Assembly: GCF_000264455.2 (NCBI RefSeq)
Contig: NC_017956.1
Span: 2,339,501 to 2,403,500 of the forward strand
Source: Tistrella mobilis KA081020-065
Lineage (GTDB): Bacteria > Pseudomonadota > Alphaproteobacteria > Tistrellales > Tistrellaceae
Reading direction: 5' to 3'
Length of the DNA stretch: 64,000 nucleotides
Part shown: piece by piece, positions 45,785 to 54,612 of the stretch
How the letters are laid out: each line of letters begins with the position of its first letter
Position numbering within the stretch: the stretch's first letter is position 1
Notes under the pieces: generated by a model
Databases searched by the model: none
The model's input: only the letters and a program-made list of their open reading frames with translations
What the model was told of the DNA's origin: nothing
Translations under genes and position numbers: made by a program

Positions 45785-45802
45785 CTTGGTGTCGATACCA
45801 AG
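45785..45802. promoter_or_regulatory. Inverted repeat CTTGGT-N6-ACCAAG near the expected transcription start
   Basis: 6-bp arms around GTCGAT, six bases after the sigma-54-like element. As RNA it would be a stem with a six-base loop, similar in outline to ANTAR/NasT targets, but the first loop base is G rather than A and no second hairpin is seen. It may instead be an operator. Confidence 0.35.
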
Positions 45803-45843
45803 AGACCCCCGCCTGCTGCCGCCATCTGCGAGAGCCTGAGCCC

Positions 45844-47298
45844 ATGACCGACAAGATCATTCCGCCCGCCTCTCCCGACGCCTCCGCCGCCGCGGATGCG
45901 CGCCGCTTCCGGATCAGCCGGCGGGGGCTGCTGGGGGCCGCCGCGACGCTCGCCGCCGCAAGGCTGCTGCTGCCGGGCGGCGCCTTTGCCGCCGCGACCG
46001 GTGTGGCGCCCGAGAAGACCGACCTTGCCATCGGCTTCATTCCGCTGACCGATTGCGCCCCCCTGGTCATCGCCCATGAGAAGGGTTTCTTCAAGCGCGA
46101 AGGCCTGAAGGTCACCCTGTCGAAAGAGGCGTCCTGGGCCAATATCCGCGACAAGATGACCATCGGCGCGCTGGATGCCGCCCATATGCTGGCCGGCATG
46201 CCGATCGCCGCGACCCTGGGCCTCGGCGCCATTCCCCAGGCGCAGGTGACCGCGCTGTCGCTGGACCTGAACGGCAATGCGATCACGCTGTCCAACGCGC
46301 TCCATGACCGGATGGTTGCGGCCGACCCGGCGGCGATGGCCGAACGGCCGATGACCGCCCGGGCGCTGAAGGCGGTGATCGATGCCGACAAGGCCGCCGG
46401 CAAGGCGCCGCTCACCTTCGCCGCGGTCTTCCCCGTCTCGTCGCATATGTACGAGCTGCGCTACTGGCTGGCCTCGGCCGGGATCGATCCGGATGCCGAC
46501 CTGCGGATCATCGTCATCCCGCCGCCGCAGATGGTCGCCAATCTGCGTGCCGGCAATTGCGACGGCTATTGCGTGGGCGAGCCCTGGAACGAACGCGCGG
46601 TCGAGGCCGGCATCGGCAAGGTCGCGATCACCAGCGTCGAGCTTTGGGCCAATCAGCCCGAAAAGGTGCTGGGTGTGGCCGCCGACTGGGCGGAGAAGAA
46701 CCCCGCGACCCACGAGGCGATGCTGCGCGCGGTGATCGCCGCCGGCCAGTGGCTCGACGATCCGGCGAACCGGGCGGAGGCCGCCGACATCATCGCCGGC
46801 CGCGCCTATGTGAATGCACCGGCCGAGGTGGTGCGGATGTCGATGACCGGCACCTTCCGCTATGCCGCCGACGAGGCACCGCGCCCGCTGCCTGATTTCA
46901 ACGTCTTCAGCCGCTATGCCGCCAACTTCCCCTGGATCAGCCATGCCGAATGGACGCTGACCCAGATGATCCGCTGGGGCCAGATCGACCGGCCGGTCGA
47001 CATCGCCGCCACCGCGGCCGCGGTCTACAAGCCCGACCTCTACCGCAAGGTCGCGGCCCAGATGGACATCGCCGCACCGACCATCGATCGCAAGCCCGAA
47101 GGTGTCAACACCTCCGCCTGGACCCTGACCGAGGCCACGCGGCCGATCGCCATGGGTCCGGATGTGTTCTTCGACGGCACCCGCTTCGATCCGGCCGACC
47201 CGGTCGGCTATATCCGCCAGTTCGCGATCAAGGCCCCGGCCGTTGACCTGACCGCACTGGCCGCCGCCCAGACCACCCCGCGCGCCAGCGCCGCCTGA
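45844..47298 (+). CDS. nrtA: Nitrate ABC transporter substrate-binding protein (NrtA/CmpA family)
   Basis: 484 residues. The N-terminus carries a twin-arginine export signal (SRRGLLGAA followed by a hydrophobic stretch ending FAAATG), so it is exported folded. The body has NrtA features: LAIGFIPLTDCAPLVIAHEKGFF, WANIRDKMTIGALDAAHML, FPVSSHMYELRYWLA and GNCDGYCVGEPWNE. It binds nitrate or nitrite outside the membrane for the permease next to it. First gene of the assimilation operon. Confidence 0.92.
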   Translation: MTDKIIPPASPDASAAADARRFRISRRGLLGAAATLAAARLLLPGGAFAAATGVAPEKTDLAIGFIPLTDCAPLVIAHEKGFFKREGLKVTLSKEASWANIRDKMTIGALDAAHMLAGMPIAATLGLGAIPQAQVTALSLDLNGNAITLSNALHDRMVAADPAAMAERPMTARALKAVIDADKAAGKAPLTFAAVFPVSSHMYELRYWLASAGIDPDADLRIIVIPPPQMVANLRAGNCDGYCVGEPWNERAVEAGIGKVAITSVELWANQPEKVLGVAADWAEKNPATHEAMLRAVIAAGQWLDDPANRAEAADIIAGRAYVNAPAEVVRMSMTGTFRYAADEAPRPLPDFNVFSRYAANFPWISHAEWTLTQMIRWGQIDRPVDIAATAAAVYKPDLYRKVAAQMDIAAPTIDRKPEGVNTSAWTLTEATRPIAMGPDVFFDGTRFDPADPVGYIRQFAIKAPAVDLTALAAAQTTPRASAA

Positions 47299-47315
47299 GC
47301 CAGGAGCCCGTTCCC

Positions 47316-48137
47316 ATGGCCGACATCTCCCTCGACGGTGCCGCAAAGACCGGCACCGGCATCGGACGGCGCCTCGGCCTTGTGGCCGAGCGCATCGTCT
47401 GGCCGCTTCTGACCCTCGCCGTCGCCCTCGGCGGCTGGACGCTGATCCAGCAGACGGTGGCGACCGATCTGCCGGGCGTCGGTGAAACCCTCGCCCGCGG
47501 TATCGAGCTGTTTTCCGACCCGTTCTACATCGCCGGGCCCAACGACCAGGGCATCTTCTGGCAGCTGCTCTATTCGCTGGGCCGGGTGCTGGCGGGCTTC
47601 GGTCTCGCCTGCCTGATCGGCCTGCCGATGGGCCTGCTGATCGGCACCAGCCAGGCGGCTTCCCGCGCCTTCACCCCGTTCATCGAGGTGATGCGCCCGG
47701 TCAGCCCGCTCGCCTGGCTGCCGATCGGCCTGCTGCTGTTCCGGGCAGTCGACCCCTCCGCGATCTTCGTGATCCTGATCACCAGCATCTGGCCGGTGAT
47801 CCTGAACACCGCCGCCGGCGTGCGCGCCGTGCCGGCCGATTACGTCCAGGTCGGCCGCGTGCTGCGCCTGGGCCGGCTTGCCATGTTCCGCCGCATCCTG
47901 CTGCCCGCCGCCCTGCCCTATGTGCTGGCCGGCATGCGGCTGTCGCTCGGCACCGCCTGGATGGTGATCGTGGCCGCCGAAATGCTCACCGGCGGGGTCG
48001 GCATCGGCTTCTTCATCTGGGACGAGTGGAACAACCTCTCGGTCCCCAGCATCCTGGTGGCGATCGTCCTGATCGGGCTGGTGGGCATCGCCCTCGACGC
48101 CGCCATGGCCGCCGTTCAGCGCCGCCTTTCCCACTGA
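47316..48137 (+). CDS. nrtB: Nitrate ABC transporter permease (NrtB-like)
   Basis: 273 residues with six membrane segments. The EAA-type loop that contacts the ATPase reads QVGRVLRLGRLAMFRRILLPAALPYVLAGMR. FIEVMRPVSPLAWLPIGLLLF and the closing SLGTAWMVIVAAEMLTGG are typical of the nitrate/taurine/aliphatic sulfonate class; context fixes nitrate. Starts 17 bp after nrtA. Confidence 0.92.
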   Translation: MADISLDGAAKTGTGIGRRLGLVAERIVWPLLTLAVALGGWTLIQQTVATDLPGVGETLARGIELFSDPFYIAGPNDQGIFWQLLYSLGRVLAGFGLACLIGLPMGLLIGTSQAASRAFTPFIEVMRPVSPLAWLPIGLLLFRAVDPSAIFVILITSIWPVILNTAAGVRAVPADYVQVGRVLRLGRLAMFRRILLPAALPYVLAGMRLSLGTAWMVIVAAEMLTGGVGIGFFIWDEWNNLSVPSILVAIVLIGLVGIALDAAMAAVQRRLSH

Positions 48138-48164
48138 GACGGCCCACTGAGAGGGACGATCCCG

Positions 48165-48992
48165 ATGACCAACCGACCGCATCTCTCGATCGAAGGCGTC
48201 GATCTCGACTTTCGCACCCGCGAAGGTGTCCGCCCCATCCTGCGCGGTATCGATCTGAAGATCGCCCGTGGTGAATTCGTGGCGGTGATCGGCCATTCCG
48301 GTTGCGGCAAATCCACCCTGCTCAACATCGTGGCCGGGCTGATCACGCCCGAGCGGGGGGCGATCCTGCTCGACGACAAACTGGTCGATGCCCCCGGCCC
48401 CGACCGGGCGATGGTCTTTCAGTCCCATGCCCTGCTGCCCTGGCTGACGGTGCGCGAGAATGTGGCGCTGGCTGTGGATCAGGTGCATCGCCGGACCATG
48501 GATGCCGCCGCCCGCGCACAGCTGATCGACGAGCATCTGGCGATGGTGCGCATGGACCATGCCGCCGCGCGCCGGCCGCACGAACTGTCGGGCGGCATGC
48601 GCCAGCGGGTCGGCATCGCCCGGGCCCTGGCCATGCGCCCGGCCGTGTTGCTGATGGACGAGCCCTTCGGCGCGCTCGACGCGCTGACCCGCGCCCGGCT
48701 TCAGGACGAGTTGATGGCCATCCAGGCCGATCTGTCGATGACGGTCATGATGGTGACCCACGATGTCGACGAGGCTGCCCTGCTCGCCGACCGGGTGGTG
48801 ATGATGACCGAGGGCCCGGCCGCGCGGATCGGCCGGATCGTCGACATCCCCCTCGCCCGCCCGCGCCGCCGCGCCCAGGTGCTCCGCGATCCCGCCTTCA
48901 TCGAGGCGCGGGTCCAGATGCTGTCCTTCCTGCACGGCGATGCCGTGGAGGATGCCGATGCGGCGGCGATGCTCGCCGTCGCCGCGGAATGA
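48165..48992 (+). CDS. Nitrate ABC transporter ATPase (NrtD-type, single domain)
   Basis: 275 residues. Walker A GHSGCGKST, Q-loop VFQSHALLPWLTVREN, signature LSGGMRQRVGIARAL, Walker B LLMDEPFGALD and switch His in VTHDVDEA. It lacks the fused NrtA-like domain of cyanobacterial NrtC, so it must act as a homodimer, and regulation by a fused nitrate-binding domain is absent. Confidence 0.92.
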   Translation: MTNRPHLSIEGVDLDFRTREGVRPILRGIDLKIARGEFVAVIGHSGCGKSTLLNIVAGLITPERGAILLDDKLVDAPGPDRAMVFQSHALLPWLTVRENVALAVDQVHRRTMDAAARAQLIDEHLAMVRMDHAAARRPHELSGGMRQRVGIARALAMRPAVLLMDEPFGALDALTRARLQDELMAIQADLSMTVMMVTHDVDEAALLADRVVMMTEGPAARIGRIVDIPLARPRRRAQVLRDPAFIEARVQMLSFLHGDAVEDADAAAMLAVAAE

Positions 48993-49006
48993 GCGGAGGC
49001 CGCCCG

Positions 49007-51484
49007 ATGAACACGCCCCGAGACCGCATCCTCGTCATCGGCGCCGGCATGGCCGGCACCCGTCTGGTTCAGGACCTGGTCGCGCTCGCACCCGGCGCCT
49101 GCGACATCACCCTGATCGGCGCCGAACCCCATGCGCCCTATGACCGGATCATGCTCTCGCCCGTGCTGGCGGGAGAGAAGACCGCAGCCGCCATCCGTCT
49201 GCTGGACGACGACTTCCTCGATCGCCATGGCGTGAGCTTCCTGGCCGGCGACGCCGTAACCGGCATCGATCGCGCCGCGCGGCGCGTCACCACCGCCGCC
49301 GGCCGGCAGCTGGAGTATGACCGGCTGGTGCTGGCTACCGGTTCCCAGCCGATCCGCCTGCCCCTGCCCGGGGCGGCGCTCAAGGGCGTTGTCACCTTCC
49401 GCGACCTCGGCGATGTCGACACCATGCTGGCCCAGGGCCGGCCCGGCGCACCGGCCGTTGTGATCGGCGGCGGGCTGCTCGGCCTTGAAGCCGCGGCGGG
49501 GCTTGCCGGGCGGGGCATGAAGGTGACGGTGGTCCACCTGGCCGGCCATGTGATGGAACGCCAGCTGGATGCCGAGGCCGGCGGCATGCTGGCGGATGCC
49601 CTCGCCGCCCGCGGCATCACCACGGTCACCACCGCGAACAGCCGGGCGATCCTGGACGACGGCACCGGCCGGGTTGCGGGGCTGGAACTCGCCGACGGCC
49701 GGGTGCTGCCGGCGGAACTGCTGGTGATGGCGGTCGGCATCCGGCCCGAGACCGGTCTCGCCCGCGCGGCGGGGCTGGAGGTCGGCCGCGGCATCCTGGT
49801 CGACGACCGGCTCGGCACCTCGGATCCGGCGATCGCCGCACTCGGCGAATGCGTCGAATTCGACGGTCAGTGCTTCGGTCTGGTGGCGCCCCTCTACGAT
49901 CAGGCGAAGGTGCTGGCGCGCGCATTGGCCGGCCGGCCCGGCGACGGCTTCGCCGTCCGCCCCACCGCCACCCGGCTCAAGGTCTCGGGCGTCGACGTGT
50001 TCTCGGCCGGCAGTCTGGGCGGCGCGGATGCCGAAGAGATCACACTGCGCGATGCCGCCCGCGGCAGCTATCGCAAGCTGGTGATCCGCGACGACCGGCT
50101 GGACGGCGTGGTCATGTATGGCGATGTCGCCGACGGCCCCTGGTTCTTCGAAACCATGCGCAAGGCGGAGCCGCTGGGCGCCCTGCGCGACCGGCTGATC
50201 TTCGGCCCGGCCTTCGCCGCCGGCCCCTCGGCCACGGGTGCCGATGCCGCGACCGCCGCCGTGGCCGCTCTTGCCGACGATGCCGAAATCTGCGGCTGCA
50301 ACGGCGTGTGCAAGGGCACGATCACCGCGGCGATCGCGGGCCAGGGCCTCACCAGCCTCGACGAGGTGCGCGCCCATACCAAGGCCTCCGCCTCCTGCGG
50401 GTCGTGCAGCGGCCAGGTGAAGGCGCTGCTCGGCCTGTGCCTGGGCGGGGCGGCACCGGCGGAGGCAGAGGATGCCGATCCGGCGATCTGCACCTGCACC
50501 GACCTCGGCCATGATGCGGTTCGTGCACGGCTCGGCGATCTGCCGGCCATGACCGCGATCCAGGCCATGGCGGTGCTGGGCTGGAAAACGCCCGAAGGCT
50601 GTTCGAAATGCCGGCCGGCGCTCAACTACTACCTGCTTTGCACCCATCCGGGTGCCGGTGTCGACGACCCGGCCTCGCGCTTCGTGAACGAACGCGTGCA
50701 CGCCAATATCCAGAAGGACGGCACCTTCTCGGTCGTGCCGCGAATGTGGGGCGGGTTGACCTCGGCCACGGAGCTGCGCGCCATCGCCGATATCGTCGAC
50801 CGCTACGACATCCCGACCGTGAAGGTGACCGGCGGCCAGCGCATCGACCTGCTGGGCGTGCGCAAGCAGGATCTGCCGGCGGTCTGGCGCGATCTCAACG
50901 CCGCCGGCATGGTCTCGGGCCATGCCTATGCCAAGGGCCTGCGCACGGTGAAGACCTGCGTCGGCTCGGAATGGTGCCGCTTCGGCACGCAGGATTCGAC
51001 CGGGCTCGGCGTCAAGCTCGAACGGATCACCTGGGGCGCCTGGATGCCGCACAAGTTCAAGATGGCGGTCTCGGGCTGCCCGCGGAACTGTGCCGAGGCA
51101 ACGATCAAGGATTTCGGCGTCATCTGCGTCGACAGCGGCTACGAGCTGGTGGTGGGCGGCAATGGCGGCATCCATCTGCGCGGCACCGACCCGCTCGCCA
51201 AGGTCTCGACCGAAGCCGAGGTGATCGAGATGTGCCTCGCCTTCATCCAGTTCTATCGCGAGGACGCCCGCTATCTGGAGCGCACCGCACCCTGGATCGA
51301 GCGCATCGGCCTGGACCGGGTCAAGGCCGTGGTGGTGGCGGATGCCGCCGGACGCCAGGCCCTCGCCGCCCGGTTCCTGGCCTCCCAGACCCATGCCCAG
51401 ATCGACCCCTGGGCAACCATCGCCGCGGCACCCGGCGCCGAGTTCGCCGCGATCGACGTCCCCGCCCGCCGGGCGGCCGAGTGA
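49007..51484 (+). CDS. nirB: Assimilatory nitrite reductase NAD(P)H large subunit
   Basis: 825 residues. FAD/NAD domain with two Rossmann motifs (LVIGAGMAGTR near residue 10, VVIGGGLLGLEAAAGLAGRG near 155). Two BFD-type [2Fe-2S] segments follow (EICGCNGVCKGTI with CGSCSGQ, and ICTCTDLG with GCSKCRP), then the ferredoxin-like and siroheme/4Fe-4S half with TCVGSEWCRFGTQDST and SGCPRNCAEA. It reduces nitrite to ammonium with six electrons. GCGGAGG precedes the ATG at 49007; an in-frame ATG at 48989 overlaps the ATPase stop. The small subunit follows. Confidence 0.95.
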   Translation: MNTPRDRILVIGAGMAGTRLVQDLVALAPGACDITLIGAEPHAPYDRIMLSPVLAGEKTAAAIRLLDDDFLDRHGVSFLAGDAVTGIDRAARRVTTAAGRQLEYDRLVLATGSQPIRLPLPGAALKGVVTFRDLGDVDTMLAQGRPGAPAVVIGGGLLGLEAAAGLAGRGMKVTVVHLAGHVMERQLDAEAGGMLADALAARGITTVTTANSRAILDDGTGRVAGLELADGRVLPAELLVMAVGIRPETGLARAAGLEVGRGILVDDRLGTSDPAIAALGECVEFDGQCFGLVAPLYDQAKVLARALAGRPGDGFAVRPTATRLKVSGVDVFSAGSLGGADAEEITLRDAARGSYRKLVIRDDRLDGVVMYGDVADGPWFFETMRKAEPLGALRDRLIFGPAFAAGPSATGADAATAAVAALADDAEICGCNGVCKGTITAAIAGQGLTSLDEVRAHTKASASCGSCSGQVKALLGLCLGGAAPAEAEDADPAICTCTDLGHDAVRARLGDLPAMTAIQAMAVLGWKTPEGCSKCRPALNYYLLCTHPGAGVDDPASRFVNERVHANIQKDGTFSVVPRMWGGLTSATELRAIADIVDRYDIPTVKVTGGQRIDLLGVRKQDLPAVWRDLNAAGMVSGHAYAKGLRTVKTCVGSEWCRFGTQDSTGLGVKLERITWGAWMPHKFKMAVSGCPRNCAEATIKDFGVICVDSGYELVVGGNGGIHLRGTDPLAKVSTEAEVIEMCLAFIQFYREDARYLERTAPWIERIGLDRVKAVVVADAAGRQALAARFLASQTHAQIDPWATIAAAPGAEFAAIDVPARRAAE

Positions 51485-51498
51485 GGAGGAGCGAGCCC

Positions 51499-51906
51499 AT
51501 GACCATCCTCGCCGACATGACCGCGGTCCTTGCCGACAGCGCCGACTGGATCGATTGCGGCACGCTCGACGACCTGCCGCTGCGCGGTGCCCGGGTGATC
51601 CGCCACCAGGGCGGCAGCATCGCCCTGTTCCGGCCGGCAGAGGGCCCCCCCGCCGCCATCGCCAATGCCTGTCCGCATAAGGGCGGGCCGCTCGCGGACG
51701 GGCTGGTCCATGGCCGCGCGGTCAGCTGCCCCCTGCATGGCCGGGTCTTCAGCCTGGATGACGGCCGGGCGGCAGCCCCCGATCGCGACTGCGTTGCCCG
51801 CTACCCGGTCACGGTCTCCGCAGAGGGCCGGGTGCTGGTGCGGTTGCGGCCGCTGAGCCCTGCGGCGCCTGCGGGTGCCGGGCTGATCGCCGAGGCGGCG
51901 GAATGA
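51499..51906 (+). CDS. nirD: Assimilatory nitrite reductase small subunit (Rieske type)
   Basis: 135 residues. Rieske-like fold with CPHKGGPL and CPLHGRVF, giving both Cys-x-His pairs of a [2Fe-2S] centre. Many NirD proteins lack these ligands, so a real cluster here is noteworthy. It is the partner of NirB. The stop overlaps the nasA start (ATGA). Confidence 0.92.
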   Translation: MTILADMTAVLADSADWIDCGTLDDLPLRGARVIRHQGGSIALFRPAEGPPAAIANACPHKGGPLADGLVHGRAVSCPLHGRVFSLDDGRAAAPDRDCVARYPVTVSAEGRVLVRLRPLSPAAPAGAGLIAEAAE

Positions 51907-54425
51907 CCGCCCTGCCGCCACCGGCCGCCATCCGCACCACCTGCGCCTATTGCGGGGTCGGCTGCGGCGTGCTGGCACGGCCGGATGGGCAGGGCGGGCT
52001 GCTGCCGGTGACCGGCGACCCGGCCCATCCCGCCAATCGCGGCCGGCTCTGCGGCAAGGGCGCCAGCCTCGCCGACACGCTGGGCGGTGCCGGGCGGCTG
52101 ACCCGGGCGCGGATCGACGGCCGGCCGGTACCACTCGATGCCGCCCTCGACCATGTGGCGGACGGCTTCCGCCGGGCGCGGGCCGAACGCGGCCCGGGCG
52201 GCATCGCCTTCTATCTCTCGGGTCAGATGCTGACCGAGGACTATTACGCCGCCAACAAGCTGGCCAAGGGCTTCCTGGGCAGCGCCAATGTCGACACCAA
52301 TTCGCGGCTGTGCATGTCGTCGACCGTCGCAGGCCAGGTCCGCGGCTTCGGCGAGGATCTGGTGCCGGGGGCTTACGAGGATCTGGATCTCTGCGATCTG
52401 GCGGTGCTGGTCGGCTCCAACGCCGCCTGGTGCCATCCGGTGCTGTTCGGCCGGCTGATGGAGGCCCGCGCGGCCCGGGGCACGCGGCTGGTGGTCATCG
52501 ATCCCCGCGCCACCGATACCAGCCGCGCCGCCGATCTGCATCTCGCCATCCGCCCCGGCGGCGATGTCGCCCTCTGGCAGTTCCTGCTGGTGGAGGCCGA
52601 GCGCCGCGGCCTGGCCGATCGCGCGGCCGAGGGCTTCCCCGCCGCGATCGAGGCCGCCCGCACCGACTGCCCCGACATCGCCGCCTGCGCGGCGCTGACC
52701 GATCTGGCCCCCGCCGACCTTGCCCGCCTTGCCGACATGGTGCTGACGACGCCGCGCTGCCTGACCCTGTTCAGCCAGGGCGTCAACCAGTCGAGCGCCG
52801 GCACCGACAAGGTGAATGCGATCCTGAACCTGGAGATCGCGCTCGGCCGTGTCGGCCGGCCGGGCGCCGGGCCGTTCTCGCTGACCGGGCAGCCCAATGC
52901 CATGGGTGGGCGCGAGGTCGGCGGGCTGGCCAATCAGCTGGCGGCACATCTGGGTTTCTCCGACGCCGAACGCCGGCTGGTCGGCGAATTCTGGCAGGCC
53001 ACCGACATGGCCACCGGCCCGGGGCTGAAGGCAGTGGAGCTGATCGATGCGCTGGAGGCGGGAAAGATCGGCGCGCTCTGGATCATCGGCACCAACCCCG
53101 CCGTCAGCCTGCCCGATGCCGGCCGCTTCCGCCGGGCGCTGGCCCGCTGCCCGCTGGTGGTGGTATCGGATTGCGTGACCGGCACCGACACCCAGGCGCT
53201 GGCCCATGTGCTGTTGCCGGCGGCCGGCTGGTCGGAAAAGGACGGCACCGTCACCAATTCCGAGCGTCGGATCAGCCGGCAACGCGCGGTGCTGCCGCCG
53301 CCGGGCGATGCCCGGCCCGACTGGTGGCTGATCGCAGAGGTGGCACGGCGGCTGGGCTTCAGCCGTGCCTTCGCCTGGCGCCACCCGGCAGAGATTTTCG
53401 ATGAACACGCCCGGCTTTCGGGCGCCGCCGCCGCCCGCTTCGGCCGGCATTTCGACATCGCCGGCCTCGCCGGCCTCTCCCGCCAGCAATATGACGCGCT
53501 GGAGCCGGTGCAATGGCCGGTGCCGGCCGGCAGCCGGGACGGAACCGCGCGGGTGGTGCCGTCCCAGCGCCTGGTGGCTCTCCGCCACCGACCGCCCATG
53601 GAACGCCCCGAACGGACCGGCGAACTGGTGCTCAACACCGGCCGGCTGCGCGATCAGTGGCACACCATGACCCGCACCGGCCGCACCGCCCGGCTTGCCG
53701 GCCATGCGCCCGAGCCGCTGCTGGCGGTCAACCCGTCCGATGCACGGGATGCCGGACTCGACCAGGGCGGTTTTGCCCGGATCACCGGCCGGCGCGGCAC
53801 GGCGCTGCTGAAGGTGACGATCGATCCGGGGCAGCGCCGGGGCGAGGTCTTTGCCCCCCTGCACTGGTCCGACGCCTTCGCCGCCGAGGCCGCCATCGGC
53901 CACCTCGCCTCCCCCGCCACCGACCCGCTCTCGGGCCAGCCGGAGCTGAAGCATGCGGTCGTCCGCCTCGCCCCCTGGCGGCCGGGCTGGTCGGGGGTGA
54001 TGGTCGATCGCGCGACCCGCGGGCCGCTGCGCCGCGGCGTGCGCCTGCCCGCCTATTGGGTCCGCCATGCGGTCGAAGCCGGCCGGGCGGTGATCATGGC
54101 CGGGGACGAAACGCCAGCCGGGGCGGAAGACTGGCGCCAGCTTGCCACCCGCCTTGCCCGCGGCTTCGGCGCCGCCATCGATGCGGGGCCGGCGATCGAA
54201 CTGATCGATGCCGCCCGCGGCCGGCTGCGGCTCGCCTGGACCGGCGCCGACGGGCGGATCGTGGCGGTGATCGCGCTTGCCCGGCACCCCCCATGCCCTG
54301 CCCGACACCACCGCACTCGCCCGTCTGCTCGACCCCGCAACCGATCGCGGTGCCGCCGCCCCCGCCGCCCTGCGCCTGGCGCTGCTGGCCGATCACGATC
54401 CCGATGGCGGAGATGCCCGGCGTGA
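51903..54425 (+). CDS. nasA: Assimilatory nitrate reductase catalytic subunit, C-terminus frameshifted
   Basis: Molybdenum enzyme that reduces nitrate to nitrite in the cytoplasm. The [4Fe-4S] ligands are C14, C17, C21 and C50; the Mo ligand is the Cys in TNSRLCMSST. FYLSGQMLTEDYYAANK, GTNPAVSLPD, SEKDGTVTNSERRISRQR and the molybdopterin-dinucleotide domain (LNTGRLRDQWHTMTRTG) follow in order. Homology stays in frame to about base 54285 (IVAVIALAR). After a run of six C (54287-54292) the native C-terminus continues one base later, up to 54612. So the last ~47 residues of this frame are probably not native. With one C removed the protein is about 900 residues. Confidence 0.9.
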   Translation: MTALPPPAAIRTTCAYCGVGCGVLARPDGQGGLLPVTGDPAHPANRGRLCGKGASLADTLGGAGRLTRARIDGRPVPLDAALDHVADGFRRARAERGPGGIAFYLSGQMLTEDYYAANKLAKGFLGSANVDTNSRLCMSSTVAGQVRGFGEDLVPGAYEDLDLCDLAVLVGSNAAWCHPVLFGRLMEARAARGTRLVVIDPRATDTSRAADLHLAIRPGGDVALWQFLLVEAERRGLADRAAEGFPAAIEAARTDCPDIAACAALTDLAPADLARLADMVLTTPRCLTLFSQGVNQSSAGTDKVNAILNLEIALGRVGRPGAGPFSLTGQPNAMGGREVGGLANQLAAHLGFSDAERRLVGEFWQATDMATGPGLKAVELIDALEAGKIGALWIIGTNPAVSLPDAGRFRRALARCPLVVVSDCVTGTDTQALAHVLLPAAGWSEKDGTVTNSERRISRQRAVLPPPGDARPDWWLIAEVARRLGFSRAFAWRHPAEIFDEHARLSGAAAARFGRHFDIAGLAGLSRQQYDALEPVQWPVPAGSRDGTARVVPSQRLVALRHRPPMERPERTGELVLNTGRLRDQWHTMTRTGRTARLAGHAPEPLLAVNPSDARDAGLDQGGFARITGRRGTALLKVTIDPGQRRGEVFAPLHWSDAFAAEAAIGHLASPATDPLSGQPELKHAVVRLAPWRPGWSGVMVDRATRGPLRRGVRLPAYWVRHAVEAGRAVIMAGDETPAGAEDWRQLATRLARGFGAAIDAGPAIELIDAARGRLRLAWTGADGRIVAVIALARHPPCPARHHRTRPSARPRNRSRCRRPRRPAPGAAGRSRSRWRRCPA

Positions 54426-54612
54426 CCCCGCGATCTGCGCCTGCGCGGGCGTGGGCCGAAGCGCCATCCTCGCCGCGGCCGGCACCGGCCCCCTCGACCG
54501 GAGACTGGCCCGGGTGACCGAGACCACCGGCGCGGGCGGTGGCTGCGGATCCTGCCGCCACCAGATCAGATCCATCCTCAGCGAGGCCACGCCCCATGTC
54601 GAACCAGTCTGA
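54277..54612 (+). other. Displaced C-terminal BFD-like [2Fe-2S] domain of NasA
   Basis: In the frame entered after the C6 run the translation runs HALPDTTALARLLDP and on to ICACAGVGRSAILAAAG and GGGCGSCRHQIRSIL. That is a bacterioferritin-associated-ferredoxin-type domain with C-x-C and C-x-x-C ligands, commonly found at the NasA C-terminus for electron entry. The ATG at 54293 is unlikely to be a real start, as no ribosome site is present. The stop overlaps the siroheme synthase start. Confidence 0.8.

Noticed and set aside
45785-45802. ANTAR/NasT antitermination hairpin in the nrtA leader
   Set aside because: The loop begins with G instead of A, only one hairpin is present where two are expected, and no terminator follows it before nrtA.
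48989-49006. Earlier nirB start at the ATG overlapping the ATPase stop
   Set aside because: The stretch GCGGAGG inside it is the better-placed ribosome site for ATG 49007, and NirB homology begins after that codon.
48701-54311. Very long minus-strand frames opposite nirB and nasA (about 900 and 840 codons)
   Set aside because: Antisense shadows created by high G+C codon bias. The plus strand encodes complete, family-matching enzymes with cofactor ligands.
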